From assembly GCF_900105165.1 (NCBI RefSeq), contig NZ_LT629740.1, positions 2,976,001 through 3,040,000 of the forward strand: a stretch of 64,000 bases of DNA, read 5' to 3'. The position numbers and the translations under genes are program-made. The notes beneath the pieces were generated by a model that was given only the letters and a program-made list of their open reading frames with translations, had not been told where the DNA came from and made no database searches. The DNA is from Mucilaginibacter mallensis (lineage in GTDB: Bacteria; Bacteroidota; Bacteroidia; Sphingobacteriales; Sphingobacteriaceae). Position 1 is the stretch's first letter. The number at the start of each line of letters is the position of its first letter. This document shows positions 35,367-45,803 of the stretch, in pieces.

Positions 35367-35977
35367 ACTCCTATCTTATTAGACAAGCCGCGGGGATTTA
35401 CATCCAGGTTACTAAAAGACATATGCATTCCGGTAAAGCCTGCGCTGGTATATATGGCCACCTTATGACTTAATTTGACCAATACTCCGCCCCCGCCAAA
35501 AGTGTACAGGCCCCTGTCTGTTACGTTCCTTGTACTTTCAACATGTGTCGGATCTTCCTGTTCATATTTTATGAAGGTGGAGTAACCAAGGTCCGCTACG
35601 ACGAACGGGCATACAATCCAATCGGAAAAAGGCACATACCGAAAATCAGCAAGAACCGGCAATACTTTTACATGCCTGAGGTTATAGCCATTGTCAATAT
35701 GTAATGTGCTATAATCATAACCAATACCAAGCCCCATAGCAAAGTGGGCTGTTGCATTATAATCCACAAACGCATAGCCGCCATCAAAGCGACTGTGGTG
35801 ACATGTTTTGAAATATTGATATTCGCCAATAACGGAAAGCTTTTTATACCATGGTAAATCTGTTTTGGTACTGTCGGCAAATTGCGATTTTACCGGAACA
35901 GCTAAACAACTAAGGGAGCTGAAAAAAAATACCAGTAAAAGGCTTATTCTAAAGTAATATTGTAAGTGCTTAATCAT
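35348..35977 (-). CDS. Outer-membrane beta-barrel protein
   Basis: A 209-aa protein with a signal peptide (MIKHLQYYFRISLLLVFFFS, cleaved near SCLAVPVKS). About eight amphipathic strands follow with aromatic residues in girdle positions (YQYFKTCHHSRF, AMGLGIGYDYS, LYTFGGGGVLVKL), and the C-terminus is a strand ending in Gln. It resembles small OmpA-like/porin-type barrels of 8 strands. No ligand can be suggested. It is convergent with the VirJ-type gene and lies just downstream of the other outer-membrane gene. Confidence 0.78.
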   Translation of the reverse strand: MIKHLQYYFRISLLLVFFFSSLSCLAVPVKSQFADSTKTDLPWYKKLSVIGEYQYFKTCHHSRFDGGYAFVDYNATAHFAMGLGIGYDYSTLHIDNGYNLRHVKVLPVLADFRYVPFSDWIVCPFVVADLGYSTFIKYEQEDPTHVESTRNVTDRGLYTFGGGGVLVKLSHKVAIYTSAGFTGMHMSFSNLDVNPRGLSNKIGVKVNLQ

Positions 35978-36049
35978 AATATTAATGTGTGTGTATTCTG
36001 TTCTTAAATTTATGGTATGGATATTATCAATGATGGTTATGCTTTATGA

Positions 36050-37315
36050 TTAAAATGTTTCATTTAAGGCTACGAACAGCCCTCTTGCGCCATAGTTGCC
36101 TACCCCATAATCCATGCAAATATTTGAGCGTGTATATTTATTAAACAGCAGGCGAAGCCCTCCTCCTTCTCCCGAATTCCATCTTTCAAATAAATGAATG
36201 TTTTGCTGATTACTCCCGGTCTGCGCATTTACAAATACGATGCCGCTCAACAGCTTATTTTCCGTAATGGGATATCGGTACTCTATTTCGTTAAAATAAA
36301 AGGAGGTGCCCTTAAATCTTCCGATGGTATAAGGACGGCCGCCTCTTTCATCCGCGTCAGCACCGGTGCCGGGTAATTCAAGATAAGGCAATGAACCTTT
36401 TAACAAGTAATCACCCCATAACCAGAATGCCAAAACATGTTCAGGATTAGCACTCGACAGTGACCAGTATTTTCTAAATTCAGTTTTTAATTGAGTGGCA
36501 TTGTGTTCACTTCCCAGTGTTTCTGAATTCAGGCGAAGGACAACATCCGCGTAAATGCCTTTATAAGGCCTGTTAGGATGGTCGCGTGTATTATATTGTA
36601 AATTGAATAGTATCCCATTGGCCCAGTAACCGCCTAGCGGATAACCATTTTTTATACTGTACATGACATTATAACTGCGTCGTCTTGCAGCTCCCCTCCT
36701 GGGTCTATCAATATCCTGATACCCATCAACAATGACTCCCATACCCGCATAAAAATCATCAAACAGTTTGCGGTATACCTTTTCATACAGCTTCAAATAG
36801 GTATATTGAATAGGCATAACGTCCGGAGTAATGGTTACGGGTAAACCGTTGAGTACAAAACTGTCGTCTCCCTGATGCGGACGCCCGGTTCCCAAACCGT
36901 AATCCATGGCTATTGTTCTTCCAACTTCGTAATCACCCTGTAAATTCCACTTGTTCTCATTGCTAAAATCATTGTGTTTAAACTCGGCTGAAGCAAGTCC
37001 ATTTGTGGATAGAAAGATATTTGTATTAAAAATAGAAAAAGTTGTATTGGCCGGATCACCATGATTTTCTCCGCCTGACAATACCAGTCCAAGTTCTAAA
37101 CCATAACTCGGGGTATATCCAACAGAAGGAAAAAATGATAGATTAGAATGGGATTTGGCTGTATCAGCATCACCTTTACTTTTGACAAATGACCTGATAA
37201 CATCTTGTAGATCTTTCGTTTTATACAATGAATCAACTGGCTGCATTTTAACGCTGGCAAATACAGCCTGGTTAAGTAAACAAAACGACAACAGCAAATT
37301 CCTGCAAAAATGCAT
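36050..37315 (-). CDS. BamA/Omp85-like outer-membrane surface antigen
   Basis: A 421-aa protein starting at the ATG at 37315, which opens a signal peptide (MHFCRNLLLSFCLLNQAVFA). A barrel domain of about 14-16 strands follows, with typical surface-antigen motifs such as FSFNEIEYRYPI-like SFYFNEIEYRYPI, NAQTGS, GYPLGGYWANGILFNLQ and a final Phe (NETF). There are no N-terminal POTRA repeats, so it is the short Bacteroidota form. The start at 37363 would add an uncleavable extension. Function unknown; outer-membrane protein or lipid transport is possible. Confidence 0.82.
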   Translation of the reverse strand: MHFCRNLLLSFCLLNQAVFASVKMQPVDSLYKTKDLQDVIRSFVKSKGDADTAKSHSNLSFFPSVGYTPSYGLELGLVLSGGENHGDPANTTFSIFNTNIFLSTNGLASAEFKHNDFSNENKWNLQGDYEVGRTIAMDYGLGTGRPHQGDDSFVLNGLPVTITPDVMPIQYTYLKLYEKVYRKLFDDFYAGMGVIVDGYQDIDRPRRGAARRRSYNVMYSIKNGYPLGGYWANGILFNLQYNTRDHPNRPYKGIYADVVLRLNSETLGSEHNATQLKTEFRKYWSLSSANPEHVLAFWLWGDYLLKGSLPYLELPGTGADADERGGRPYTIGRFKGTSFYFNEIEYRYPITENKLLSGIVFVNAQTGSNQQNIHLFERWNSGEGGGLRLLFNKYTRSNICMDYGVGNYGARGLFVALNETF

Positions 37316-37440
37316 GGTATAATGATAGGGGATTAAACGATGTAAAGATAAAAATCCGATCATTAGCTGCGTTGAAAATATTCGGCTCTCCGTTTTAGCT
37401 CAGCCAGGATAAACAGTTCCTCACGGAGGATACAAAACAG

Positions 37441-37758
37441 TTAACTATTTATAAATCTTATATTTAATATTATTTTTTTATAAAAAAGCAGATTATAACT
37501 AAGCTTTTTTTCACCATTATACGTTTTAAAAATTACCTGTAGATGACTGGGCCACTGTTCCCCAAGCCGGACGTTGGTGATATAAAAATTGAATGCTTGT
37601 CTGCCATTTGTATAAAAGCTGGTAAATTCAATTTGAAGCATATCCCCTGTTAGCCAAATGCTTTGGGTACTGGATATTCCTAGAGGCTTAACCAGACTGT
37701 TCCGTGCGCTTTGGGGAACCTGGTTTATTCCTCGTTGAGGCAAAATATAGCTCTCCAA
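37441..37758 (-). CDS. Weakly supported hypothetical ORF, 105 aa
   Basis: It lies in the 507-base gap between the surface antigen and the methyltransferase gene. The sequence alternates hydrophobic and polar residues (LQIEFTSFYTNGRQAFNFYI, VRLGEQWPSHLQVIFK) as a beta protein would. It has no signal, and I recognise no family. It is divergent from the methyltransferase gene, whose promoter starts 10 bases past its 5' end. It could be a decayed fragment. Confidence 0.3.
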   Translation of the reverse strand: MESYILPQRGINQVPQSARNSLVKPLGISSTQSIWLTGDMLQIEFTSFYTNGRQAFNFYITNVRLGEQWPSHLQVIFKTYNGEKKLSYNLLFYKKIILNIRFINS

Positions 37759-37767
37759 ATAATCCCC

Positions 37768-37797
37768 TTTGCCGGATGCGCCGAAATCTTATCTTTG
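37768..37797 (+). promoter_or_regulatory. Promoter of the methyltransferase-TPR gene
   Basis: TTTG at 37768-37771, an 18-base spacer and TATCTTTG at 37790-37797 give a near-perfect Bacteroidota consensus. The ATG is at 37823. Confidence 0.75.
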
Positions 37798-37822
37798 ATA
37801 ACATCAAAGCCAGTTTAACTTG

Positions 37823-39388
37823 ATGCACCTTTTTGAAACCAATAAGCCTTTTTCTGATTCACGCCTTTGGCAACTCCAGCGCGACTATTATACCAATGCC
37901 GGTATAAAGGCCTGGCGTAATGGCGACGTTCCACATTATATTACCAATAACCCTGCAATGGCTGCCACCTATGCCGAAATTATATTCGGTTTTTTACGCG
38001 ACCGTGCAAGGATAGCCCCGCATCAAAAAGAAAATATTTATTTGCTTGAACTGGGTACAGGATCCGGCCGACTGGCCTACCACCTGCTCACCCATCTTCA
38101 TACTCTTTGCAAAAATGCGGCATTTGAGGTACCGCCTTTTACCTATATAATGAGCGACCTGTCGCCCCATAACATTGCCTTTTGGAAGAGTCACCGAAAG
38201 CTCAAGCCATTTCTTGACAAACACTGGCTCGATTTTGCCTGTTTTGACGTAAATGCTTCCGACGAGATCAACCTCCAGGTAAGCGGTATCAAATTAACAA
38301 AGGGTACGCTTAAAACGCCCCTGCTTATTGTAGCCAATTACCTTTTAGACAGTGTGCCGCAGGACCTTTTTTATATTACCAAAAAAAAGGTATACGATGC
38401 CGAAACGGTATTAACCATTACCGGGGATTATAACGAAACAATGACACCCGCTGATATTATGCCACAGCTTCAGGCAAATTATCACAAGCTTATAACAGAC
38501 CCGACAACCCGGTATTCCGAAAACGCGTTGAACCTGCTGCTGGAATATTATCGCCTGAATATAGATAAGTCATGGCTTTTGTTCCCGCATATAGCCATCA
38601 GGTGCCTTGAACGTTTGCGCAGTATATCTGCCGGGGGATTTTTATTAATCTCGGCTGATAAGGGTCGCCATCAGCTACCCGATCTGGATTATAATGAGCC
38701 TCCGCAGATTATTAAACATGGCGGGGGCTTCTCTTTAAATGTTAACTTTCATGCGCTTATCTCCTATTTTGCATCATATGGAGCACTATCGTTTAACACC
38801 AGGCAACACCACGAATCTATAAGCGTATCTGCGTTGCTGATGCTGGAGCAACCCGAAAATTATATCGAAACCGCAATGGCATTTCGCAATCATGCAGAAC
38901 GTTTTGGTCCCGACGACGCTTTCCGCCTGAAAAAGCACTTTACCCGAAACGCATATGAATTGAACCTGGTACAAATGGAATCGTGCCTGCGGCTGCTATG
39001 GTTTGATACAAACATGTTTAAGGAACTGATACCCGGCCTGCTGATGTTAGCTGAAGATGCAACACCGAAAGAAATTACCAACATCAGCATGCTCTTATAC
39101 GAAGTATGGAATAATTACTACGGTATTGGCGAAGAAGGTGATCTGGCTTTTGACATCGGTTCCATCTTTTACCAGCTATCGTGTTATAAAGATGCCTTAT
39201 TCTTTTTCGAACGATCGTTAGAAGTGCACCCGCCCGATACAGCGGTACTATATAACATGGCCGGGTGCTATTATATGCTGCGCGATGACGAGCGGGCACT
39301 AAAATGGATTGACCAAACCTTTAAATTAAACCCCGAACATGAAGGCGCACAACGCCTTTTAAAAGAACTGAGCGAAGTAAAAAAATAA
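37823..39388 (+). CDS. Class I SAM-dependent methyltransferase with C-terminal TPR
   Basis: A 521-aa protein starting at the ATG at 37823; the upstream TTG would add one residue. The SAM-binding motif LLELGTGSGRLAYHLL is near residues 75-90, followed by YIMSDLSPHNIAFW, which recalls the MidA/NDUFAF7-like (DUF185) group. The middle region is variable, and the C-terminal ~100 residues hold TPR-type helices (FFFERSLEVHP, AVLYNMAGCYYML, DERALKWIDQTFKLNP). The target of methylation is unknown. It lies beside the cargo cluster but nothing ties it to eCIS. Confidence 0.85.
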   Translation: MHLFETNKPFSDSRLWQLQRDYYTNAGIKAWRNGDVPHYITNNPAMAATYAEIIFGFLRDRARIAPHQKENIYLLELGTGSGRLAYHLLTHLHTLCKNAAFEVPPFTYIMSDLSPHNIAFWKSHRKLKPFLDKHWLDFACFDVNASDEINLQVSGIKLTKGTLKTPLLIVANYLLDSVPQDLFYITKKKVYDAETVLTITGDYNETMTPADIMPQLQANYHKLITDPTTRYSENALNLLLEYYRLNIDKSWLLFPHIAIRCLERLRSISAGGFLLISADKGRHQLPDLDYNEPPQIIKHGGGFSLNVNFHALISYFASYGALSFNTRQHHESISVSALLMLEQPENYIETAMAFRNHAERFGPDDAFRLKKHFTRNAYELNLVQMESCLRLLWFDTNMFKELIPGLLMLAEDATPKEITNISMLLYEVWNNYYGIGEEGDLAFDIGSIFYQLSCYKDALFFFERSLEVHPPDTAVLYNMAGCYYMLRDDERALKWIDQTFKLNPEHEGAQRLLKELSEVKK

Positions 39389-39492
39389 AAGCACATCAAT
39401 GCACAATAAAAAGCTGATCAGCGTCCTTCGGCAATATTAAATAGATATTAATTCTTAAATTACTGAATCTCAAACACGTCAGCATACACGCA

Positions 39493-41454
39493 ATGGACAA
39501 AGCAAAAACCACCAGGAGCCAGCAGCAGATACTTTCTCAGTCATCAGGCGGCAGTGGCGATAAAGCAGCCAAAGGCTATCCCGCTGTAACCCGGTTTGCA
39601 CAGCCCCACGTATCATCCGCCGGTGGCAGCAATGCTTTGCCGCATCAGTTGCAACAGGGCGTCGAGGCACTGTCGGGTATGTCTATGGCCGGCACATCGG
39701 TGCATTACAATTCTTCTGCTCCGGCACAGATAGGCGCGCTGGCCTATGCCGCAGGAAACCAGATCCATCTTGGCCCCGGGCAAGAGCAGCACCTGCCGCA
39801 CGAAGCCTGGCACGTGGTACAGCAAAAACAGGGCCGGGTTAAACCAACCCTGCAGGCCAAAGGATTGGCAGTAAATGACGACCATGCGCTGGAAACAGAG
39901 GCCGATGTAATGGGGCAGCGCGCTGTGCAGCCAAAAACAGCAGGCGATATGCCGGCATCGCCGCTTAACAACCCGGGGTTACAACCAGGTGATATAGTAC
40001 AAAGAAAGATAGGATTTGAGTTTCAGGCGTATGACAGTATAACTATTGAGGGTGTAAGTTCAGTGGCAAATCCGTTAACACTGCCGAACAAAGACGGATT
40101 TAAGGTGGAAACCGATGTAGGTAAAACGTCAAATGAACTAGAAATCGTAACAGAAGCGGTAGAGGAAACTGATGCAGGCCTTATACGATTAACCCACATT
40201 ATGACAAAGATCGGAGAGTTTATGAGGGAAGTAGATGATGAAAAAGAATTGAAAAAAATAACCCCTTTTCCCTGGAAGCCTGAAGTGCCGGAAGATGCTA
40301 TTTTCATGGTCAAGTCTGGTAAACATTTCCATCCGCAAGCCACCGTTGGGGTGAAGTTTGAAAAAGTAGCCGAATTAATTCATTATATAACACAGGCCCC
40401 ATTTAAGGAAGGAGGTAAAGCTAAGGAAACTATTACCCGAAGATTTAAAAAGGCATCAATAGGAAGCGACGAGACAGAAGATGATTTTGAAATAAAAGAA
40501 GAAGTAATGCCGGTTGCTGAGGTAAAGATGGAAGGGAATTCGGTCAAAATTACTGAGGCAGACAAATTCGGGTGGAGTGGACAAGATGATCAGCAAACAT
40601 TTAAGTATGCATGGAAAGCCGGGCTTGAGAGAGCAAACGCTAATAGTAAACTAACGAGCGATAAAGTGAAGGGACTTGCAGCAATTTTTTATGGTTTAGC
40701 AGAAAATCAAACGGGTAAGCATGGTATAGTTCCAAAAGATCCCAGTTTCTTAAAATATTGGATGCCTTTTACATTAAGAAATGGTTTTAGGCCTTTTTTT
40801 GACAGTTTGGACGAAAAAGAGCAGGGCGAGTTAAAAAGTATCGGAGAAGAACTGAATGTACCCGTAATGCCTCCGGATGGAGAATTGAAGTCAGATCCGC
40901 CGAAAATAGCAGACATATTAAAAGATATGCTGGAAAAAGCAGGAAAATCGGGCGATACAAAAATGGATTTACTTCAAACCCTCAATTCTTCATACGGAAA
41001 AGGGGTGCTGGGCCACGGAGTGATTGGAGGAATAGAGAGGCCAGGCGATGAAAATCGATATAATTATAAAAGCTGGGGAATGGATACTATTGACGACATT
41101 GGCATCTCTCAAAAAGAAACAGAAAAAAGACGCGGCGCTATTATCGAACTAAGAAAACTAGGTAATGATGTGCCTGCCGAAAAGCTCGAAGAGTTTGCGC
41201 TGGCGGTTTTTAGTCTCGTCAGAGCGATCAATACCACTGACGGATCAGGGCCAGCGCGTACAGGGATAGCTATAGGTGCTACTGCTACCGGCTCGACAAC
41301 AGAAGAGGCCAAGCTGGTATCCAGGCCGTCGCCACCGGTGCCGCCGCGGCCACGGCCGCCTTTGCCCACTGGAGATCGTCCACCTTTGCCCCCCCGCCCA
41401 TCGCGGCAACAAATAGCGGAAATGGGGCCCCTCCCTCAATTACCTCTGGTATAA
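39493..41454 (+). CDS. eCIS cargo candidate 1: DUF4157 delivery domain plus amidoligase-like C-terminus
   Basis: A 653-aa protein. The N-terminal 170 residues hold the eCIS core (DUF4157) domain with HEAWH (103-107) and ETEAD (134-138), preceded by a disordered tail. The C-terminal ~400 residues show KIGFEFQ (172-178), ELEIVTEAVEET near 215, HFHPQATVG near 280, KVKGLAAIFYGLAEN, MPFTLRNGFRPFF, GHG and [10 protein letters not shown] near 555. This order resembles the COOH-NH2 ligase (amidoligase/glutamine synthetase-like) fold; the fold is an inference. The proline-rich tail (PPxxP repeats) is unusual. No secretion signal is seen, so delivery by the eCIS is expected. Confidence 0.85.
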   Translation: MDKAKTTRSQQQILSQSSGGSGDKAAKGYPAVTRFAQPHVSSAGGSNALPHQLQQGVEALSGMSMAGTSVHYNSSAPAQIGALAYAAGNQIHLGPGQEQHLPHEAWHVVQQKQGRVKPTLQAKGLAVNDDHALETEADVMGQRAVQPKTAGDMPASPLNNPGLQPGDIVQRKIGFEFQAYDSITIEGVSSVANPLTLPNKDGFKVETDVGKTSNELEIVTEAVEETDAGLIRLTHIMTKIGEFMREVDDEKELKKITPFPWKPEVPEDAIFMVKSGKHFHPQATVGVKFEKVAELIHYITQAPFKEGGKAKETITRRFKKASIGSDETEDDFEIKEEVMPVAEVKMEGNSVKITEADKFGWSGQDDQQTFKYAWKAGLERANANSKLTSDKVKGLAAIFYGLAENQTGKHGIVPKDPSFLKYWMPFTLRNGFRPFFDSLDEKEQGELKSIGEELNVPVMPPDGELKSDPPKIADILKDMLEKAGKSGDTKMDLLQTLNSSYGKGVLGHGVIGGIERPGDENRYNYKSWGMDTIDDIGISQKETEKRRGAIIELRKLGNDVPAEKLEEFALAVFSLVRAINTTDGSGPARTGIAIGATATGSTTEEAKLVSRPSPPVPPRPRPPLPTGDRPPLPPRPSRQQIAEMGPLPQLPLV

Positions 41455-41554
41455 CAACAGGTATTTATGCCGCATAAAACGCAATCAGAATACTTTAGTA
41501 GTATAGATATTAATTCTTAAATTACTGAATCTCAAACACGTCAGCATGCACGCA

Positions 41555-43456
41555 ATGGACAAAGCAAAAACCACCAGGAGCCAACAGCAACCATCACTTG
41601 GGCCACCCTTTAACAGTAGCAATAAAGCCGCTAAAGGCTATCCTGCCGTAACCCGGTTTGCACAGCCTCCTGCATCATCCGCCGATGGCAGCAACGGTTT
41701 GCCACATCAGTTGCAGCAGGGCGTAGAGGCATTGTCGGGCATGTCTATGGCCGGCACATCGGTGCATTACAATTCTTCTGCTCCGGCACAGATAGGCGCG
41801 CTGGCCTATGCCGCAGGAAACCAGATCCATCTTGGCCCCGGGCAAGAGCAGCACCTGCCGCACGAAGCCTGGCACGTGGTACAGCAAAAACAGGGCCGGG
41901 TTAAACCAACCCTGCAGGCCAAAGGATTGGCAATAAATGACGACCATACGTTGGAAACAGAGGCCGATGTAATGGGGCAGCGTGCGATGCAGTTGAAAAC
42001 AAGCGACGATACGCCTGTAACACCGTTGAACAACCCGGCTTTGCAATCGGCAGATGTGGCCCAGCGCAAAATAGGTCTTGAATTTCAGGCAGTTAAAAGT
42101 ATCTTTTTTAAGAGAGATGAGATCAAGGAAAAAAAACTGGGTGAACATACGAACGGGTATTTTGAAGTACAATCTGACGGCAGCACAATACCTGATATGA
42201 AAGAATTAGAGTTGGTGACAAAGCCAGTGGAGGAAACAGCAGATGGACGTAAAGAACTTGTGAAAATTATGCAGGCCATAGCAAGATTTTTAAATAGAGT
42301 AGAAGATGGCGAATATATAGCAGGTATACCATTAATTAATTGGATTGATATTGTTAAAAAATCGCTCTATGACACAGCAAATAGGAAACTCGTCAGAGAA
42401 ACGTTTGCTGATGAAGGGAAAGTAGATGAGAGCAAGGATGAAAAAGCTGAACGGGACACAAGGCAAACAGGACGTTTAAGTCGTTTTAATGATGAGTTAA
42501 AAACATTACCTAAGTTCTACATCCCAGACAAAAAAAAACATTTTCATCCTCAGGTTACAGTAGGTGTAAAGTTTGAGCGGGTAGCTGAACTGATTGACCA
42601 TTTAACCAAAGCACCTTTTAAAACAGGCGGTCGAAACATAACGGAAGAGCCCCGGCCGGAAACGAAAGCAGTGGCGCCAACTGATGTTTCTGGCATAATT
42701 AAAGACCGGCAAACGGCAGCAAATATTTTAGGATGGGGTAGTAAAAGTCATCACATAAAATATAAAACAACCTCGAGGGCCGGACTGGATAAAGTAGACA
42801 AACTTGGCGGGCTATCACCTAAAGTGAGAGGCCTTCTTGCAATTTTTTATGGCTTTGCAGAAACCTGGGCTGATGAATATAAAAAAGACTTTAACAAAAC
42901 ACCCCGCACCGCAAAATACATGATGCCATTTATGTTAAGGAACGCTTTTTGGCCGTTTTTTAATAGTCTTACCGAAGAAGAGGTAAAACAATTACAGCTA
43001 ATCGACACGAGCCTTTTTGATAAAAGGTTAATAGAGGATAATAGTCCGATCATTAAAAAAGTGTTTGAAGATATGCTGGCCAAAAAAGCCTTAAGCGATG
43101 AAAAACAGGAGAATGTATATCATAGAGATTACTTTCAACGAACTAACACCCATGGTCATGGCGGAATAACAGAAGAAAATTATAAAGATGTTTGGAAGTT
43201 AGAAACAGTTGACGACATCGGTGCATCTGACGCCCCCGGAGATGAAAGAAGAGGAGCAATTATTGAATTAAGAAAACTTGGCGATGAAGTACCACATGAC
43301 AAACTTATGGAATTTGCTTTGGCCGCTTTTGACCTGATCGTACTTATTAATGCCAGGGAAGGTTCCTCTTCTGCTGCTCCACCAACACCATCACCGCCAT
43401 CTTCTACCTCATCATCTTCTACCACCTTATCATCATCTCCTTTAGCCGCCGTTTAA
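41555..43456 (+). CDS. eCIS cargo candidate 2: DUF4157 plus amidoligase-like C-terminus
   Basis: A 633-aa protein. The start at 41555 aligns with that of cargo 1; an ATG three codons earlier is possible. The upstream sequence of ~50 bases and the 5' ~450 bases nearly match cargo 1. C-terminal motifs are KIGLEFQ, FEVQSDGS, ELELVTKPVEET, HFHPQVTVG, LLAIFYGFAE, MPFMLRNAFWPFF, HGHGGI and [20 protein letters not shown] fits the amidoligase strand that precedes ELE. The tail is rich in Ser, Thr and Pro. It lies 100 bases after cargo 1 and 70 before cargo 3. Confidence 0.85.
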   Translation: MDKAKTTRSQQQPSLGPPFNSSNKAAKGYPAVTRFAQPPASSADGSNGLPHQLQQGVEALSGMSMAGTSVHYNSSAPAQIGALAYAAGNQIHLGPGQEQHLPHEAWHVVQQKQGRVKPTLQAKGLAINDDHTLETEADVMGQRAMQLKTSDDTPVTPLNNPALQSADVAQRKIGLEFQAVKSIFFKRDEIKEKKLGEHTNGYFEVQSDGSTIPDMKELELVTKPVEETADGRKELVKIMQAIARFLNRVEDGEYIAGIPLINWIDIVKKSLYDTANRKLVRETFADEGKVDESKDEKAERDTRQTGRLSRFNDELKTLPKFYIPDKKKHFHPQVTVGVKFERVAELIDHLTKAPFKTGGRNITEEPRPETKAVAPTDVSGIIKDRQTAANILGWGSKSHHIKYKTTSRAGLDKVDKLGGLSPKVRGLLAIFYGFAETWADEYKKDFNKTPRTAKYMMPFMLRNAFWPFFNSLTEEEVKQLQLIDTSLFDKRLIEDNSPIIKKVFEDMLAKKALSDEKQENVYHRDYFQRTNTHGHGGITEENYKDVWKLETVDDIGASDAPGDERRGAIIELRKLGDEVPHDKLMEFALAAFDLIVLINAREGSSSAAPPTPSPPSSTSSSSTTLSSSPLAAV

Positions 43457-43526
43457 TAGTGAACCGTACATAATCAACCGAACATTATTTATAACTTGCT
43501 TTTATTAATGACCTGCAATATTCATA

Positions 43527-45557
43527 ATGGGCAAAGTAAAAATCCCCAGGGATCAACAGCCAACATCGGTCGCGCCATTGCTGAACGGCGATAAAGCAAC
43601 CAAGGGCTATCCCGCTGTAACCCGGTTTGCACAAGCACCCGCCCCATCGGCCAATAGCGGCAACGGTTTGCCGCATCAGTTGCAGCAGGGCGTAGAGGCA
43701 TTGTCGGGCATGTCTATGGCCGGTACATCGGTGTATTATAATTCTTCTGCTCCGGCACAGATAAGCGCGCTGGCCTATGCCGCAGGAAACCAGATCCATC
43801 TTGGCCCCGGGCAAGAGCACCACCTGCCGCACGAAGCCTGGCACGTGGTACAGCAAAAACAGGGCCGGGTTAAACCAACCCTGCAGGCCAAAGGATTGGC
43901 AGTAAATGACGACCATGCGTTGGAAACAGAGGCCGATGTAATGGGGCAGCGCGCTGTGCAATTGAAAACAAGTGACGATACGTCCGTAACACTGTTGAAC
44001 AACCCGGCTTTGCAATCGGTAGGCGTGGTACAGAGGAAGATTGGATTTGAATTTCAGGCGGTTAAGAGTATTTTTTTGAGGGGACCGTTCGGTAGCAAAG
44101 AAATATTGGGACGTGAAACCGAGGGAAGATTTAAAGTAGAAGGTGATGGAGGTGTATTACAAATAGGGTCTGAATTGGAGCTGATAACAAAAGCTGTTGA
44201 GGAAACCCCACAAGGACGTGAAGATCTCGTGAAAACTATGGCGGCGATAGTAAATTTTTTGGATGAAATAAAACATGGTGATGCGATAAAGGACATACCA
44301 AAGATCAATTGGGAAGAAGAAGTTAAAAAGCCTTATGACCTTTCGATGTGGATACCTCCACCACCGCGATCGCGTACTGCCAGCAGTGACCCGGAAGTAG
44401 AGAGAAGACACACGGAGGCAGAGCGCAAGCGTAAAGAGGAAGAAAAAAAGGGCGATAGGGCAACAGCGCGACTATTAAAAGAAAAACTTTCGGTAGAAGG
44501 AGAAGAATTTCCAAAATTCGTTATTGCCAAAACAGGAAAACATTTTCACCCGCAAGCTACTGTTGGGGTAAAGTTTGAAAAAATAGCTGATTTAATCGAA
44601 TACATAACCAATGCACCAATCAAAAAACACGGCCGCCGTGTTGTTAAGAAACGGCCTAAGCCGGAAGTAAAAGAGGTGGAGGCAATGATAACAGCAGAAG
44701 CGGAGGCAACAGGCAGCAGTATCTCACATGAACAAGAAAGCAAAGCAGAGTTGACACCGGGAACTGCTCCGGCAATAATTACAAACCCGCAAGAGGCAGC
44801 AAACGTTTTTGGATGGGGTGCAAAAAGATACCATAAACCATATAAGGCAGCTTGGGGGGCTGCTATGGATGAAGTAAACCTGATTCCGGGACTGTCGCCC
44901 CAGGTTAAAGGTCTTGCTGCATTTTTTTATGGTTTGGCAAAAAATCAGTCTGGAGAATCTAAAGATACCATTGATGACCCCAGGTTCCCCAAACAAGCAA
45001 TGCCTTTTATGTTAAGAAACGGGCTTTTGCCTTTTTTTAATAACCTTATCCCAAGTGAGGTGGAACAATTAAAGCAAATTTATGCAAATGGCGTCTGGGA
45101 TATGCAAATAATGCCGGAGAATAAGCATAACAAAAATGAGTTTAAGAGTAAAAAGATCCCGACTGTCAAACAAATATTTAAAGATATACTAAAAGACAGG
45201 AGTGACGATGAAAAAAAAGAGGATAAAAGAGAGCTTCTTAAAAGAGAAAGAATAGGAGGCCACGCCGAGATAACGAATGACAAAGAATCTCTTAAATTAT
45301 ATGACATGACGCGTATAGATGACATCGGCGATTCCGATACAGAGCCAGCACAGCTACGTCAGGGAGCAATTATTGAATTGCGGAAACTTGGCAGTGATGT
45401 ACCACCTGAGAAACTTATGGAATTTGCTTTGGCCGTTTTTGACCTGATCGTACTTATTAATGCAGGGGAAGGCTCATCTTCTGCTGCACCACCATCACCG
45501 CCATCTTCTACCTCATCATTATCCACCTCATCAACATCTCCTTTAGCCGCTGTTTAA
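43527..45557 (+). CDS. eCIS cargo candidate 3: DUF4157 plus amidoligase-like C-terminus
   Basis: A 676-aa protein. The N-terminal module nearly matches the other copies, with two replacements in the strongly conserved stretch ([15 protein letters not shown] versus [15 protein letters not shown]), and HEAWH intact. The C-terminal domain has [64 protein letters not shown] and [10 protein letters not shown]. An inserted charged helix rich in Arg/Glu/Lys separates the first and second halves. It is followed by the stump of a further copy. Confidence 0.85.
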   Translation: MGKVKIPRDQQPTSVAPLLNGDKATKGYPAVTRFAQAPAPSANSGNGLPHQLQQGVEALSGMSMAGTSVYYNSSAPAQISALAYAAGNQIHLGPGQEHHLPHEAWHVVQQKQGRVKPTLQAKGLAVNDDHALETEADVMGQRAVQLKTSDDTSVTLLNNPALQSVGVVQRKIGFEFQAVKSIFLRGPFGSKEILGRETEGRFKVEGDGGVLQIGSELELITKAVEETPQGREDLVKTMAAIVNFLDEIKHGDAIKDIPKINWEEEVKKPYDLSMWIPPPPRSRTASSDPEVERRHTEAERKRKEEEKKGDRATARLLKEKLSVEGEEFPKFVIAKTGKHFHPQATVGVKFEKIADLIEYITNAPIKKHGRRVVKKRPKPEVKEVEAMITAEAEATGSSISHEQESKAELTPGTAPAIITNPQEAANVFGWGAKRYHKPYKAAWGAAMDEVNLIPGLSPQVKGLAAFFYGLAKNQSGESKDTIDDPRFPKQAMPFMLRNGLLPFFNNLIPSEVEQLKQIYANGVWDMQIMPENKHNKNEFKSKKIPTVKQIFKDILKDRSDDEKKEDKRELLKRERIGGHAEITNDKESLKLYDMTRIDDIGDSDTEPAQLRQGAIIELRKLGSDVPPEKLMEFALAVFDLIVLINAGEGSSSAAPPSPPSSTSSLSTSSTSPLAAV

Positions 45558-45628
45558 TAGTGAACTGTAGATGATCAACCAAACATCATTTATAACCTGC
45601 TTTTATTAAGCGATCTACAGTATTTATA

Positions 45629-45718
45629 ATGGACAAAGCAAGAATCACCAGAAATCAACGGCATACACCTTCTCAATCATTAGCCGCCAAAGTGGGCAGA
45701 TTATGTTTTTTTGCTTAG
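45629..45718 (+). pseudogene. Stump of a fifth DUF4157 cargo gene
   Basis: ATG at 45629 reads MDKARITRNQRHTPSQSLAA and then diverges, stopping at 45716-45718 after 29 codons. The first residues match MDKAKTTRSQQQ of the intact copies. The 70 bases upstream repeat the cargo 2-cargo 3 spacer (TTTATAAC, TGCTTTTATTAA). The HEAWH module and C-terminal domain are absent, so the rest has been deleted or replaced. Confidence 0.7.
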
Positions 45719-45803
45719 TAGCGCACGGCCGGAGGATGATTTACTTTCCCTGGAATATCAAATGACTTAAAAATGCCGCCTTTGCAAATTTCCCTCAATA
45801 ACT

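Noticed and set aside
43485..44015. Long antisense frames in the cargo N-terminal regions (also at 41675-42172 and 39613-39885)
   Set aside because: They mirror the conserved DUF4157 coding DNA of the sense genes, so repeated antisense frames are expected from the duplication.
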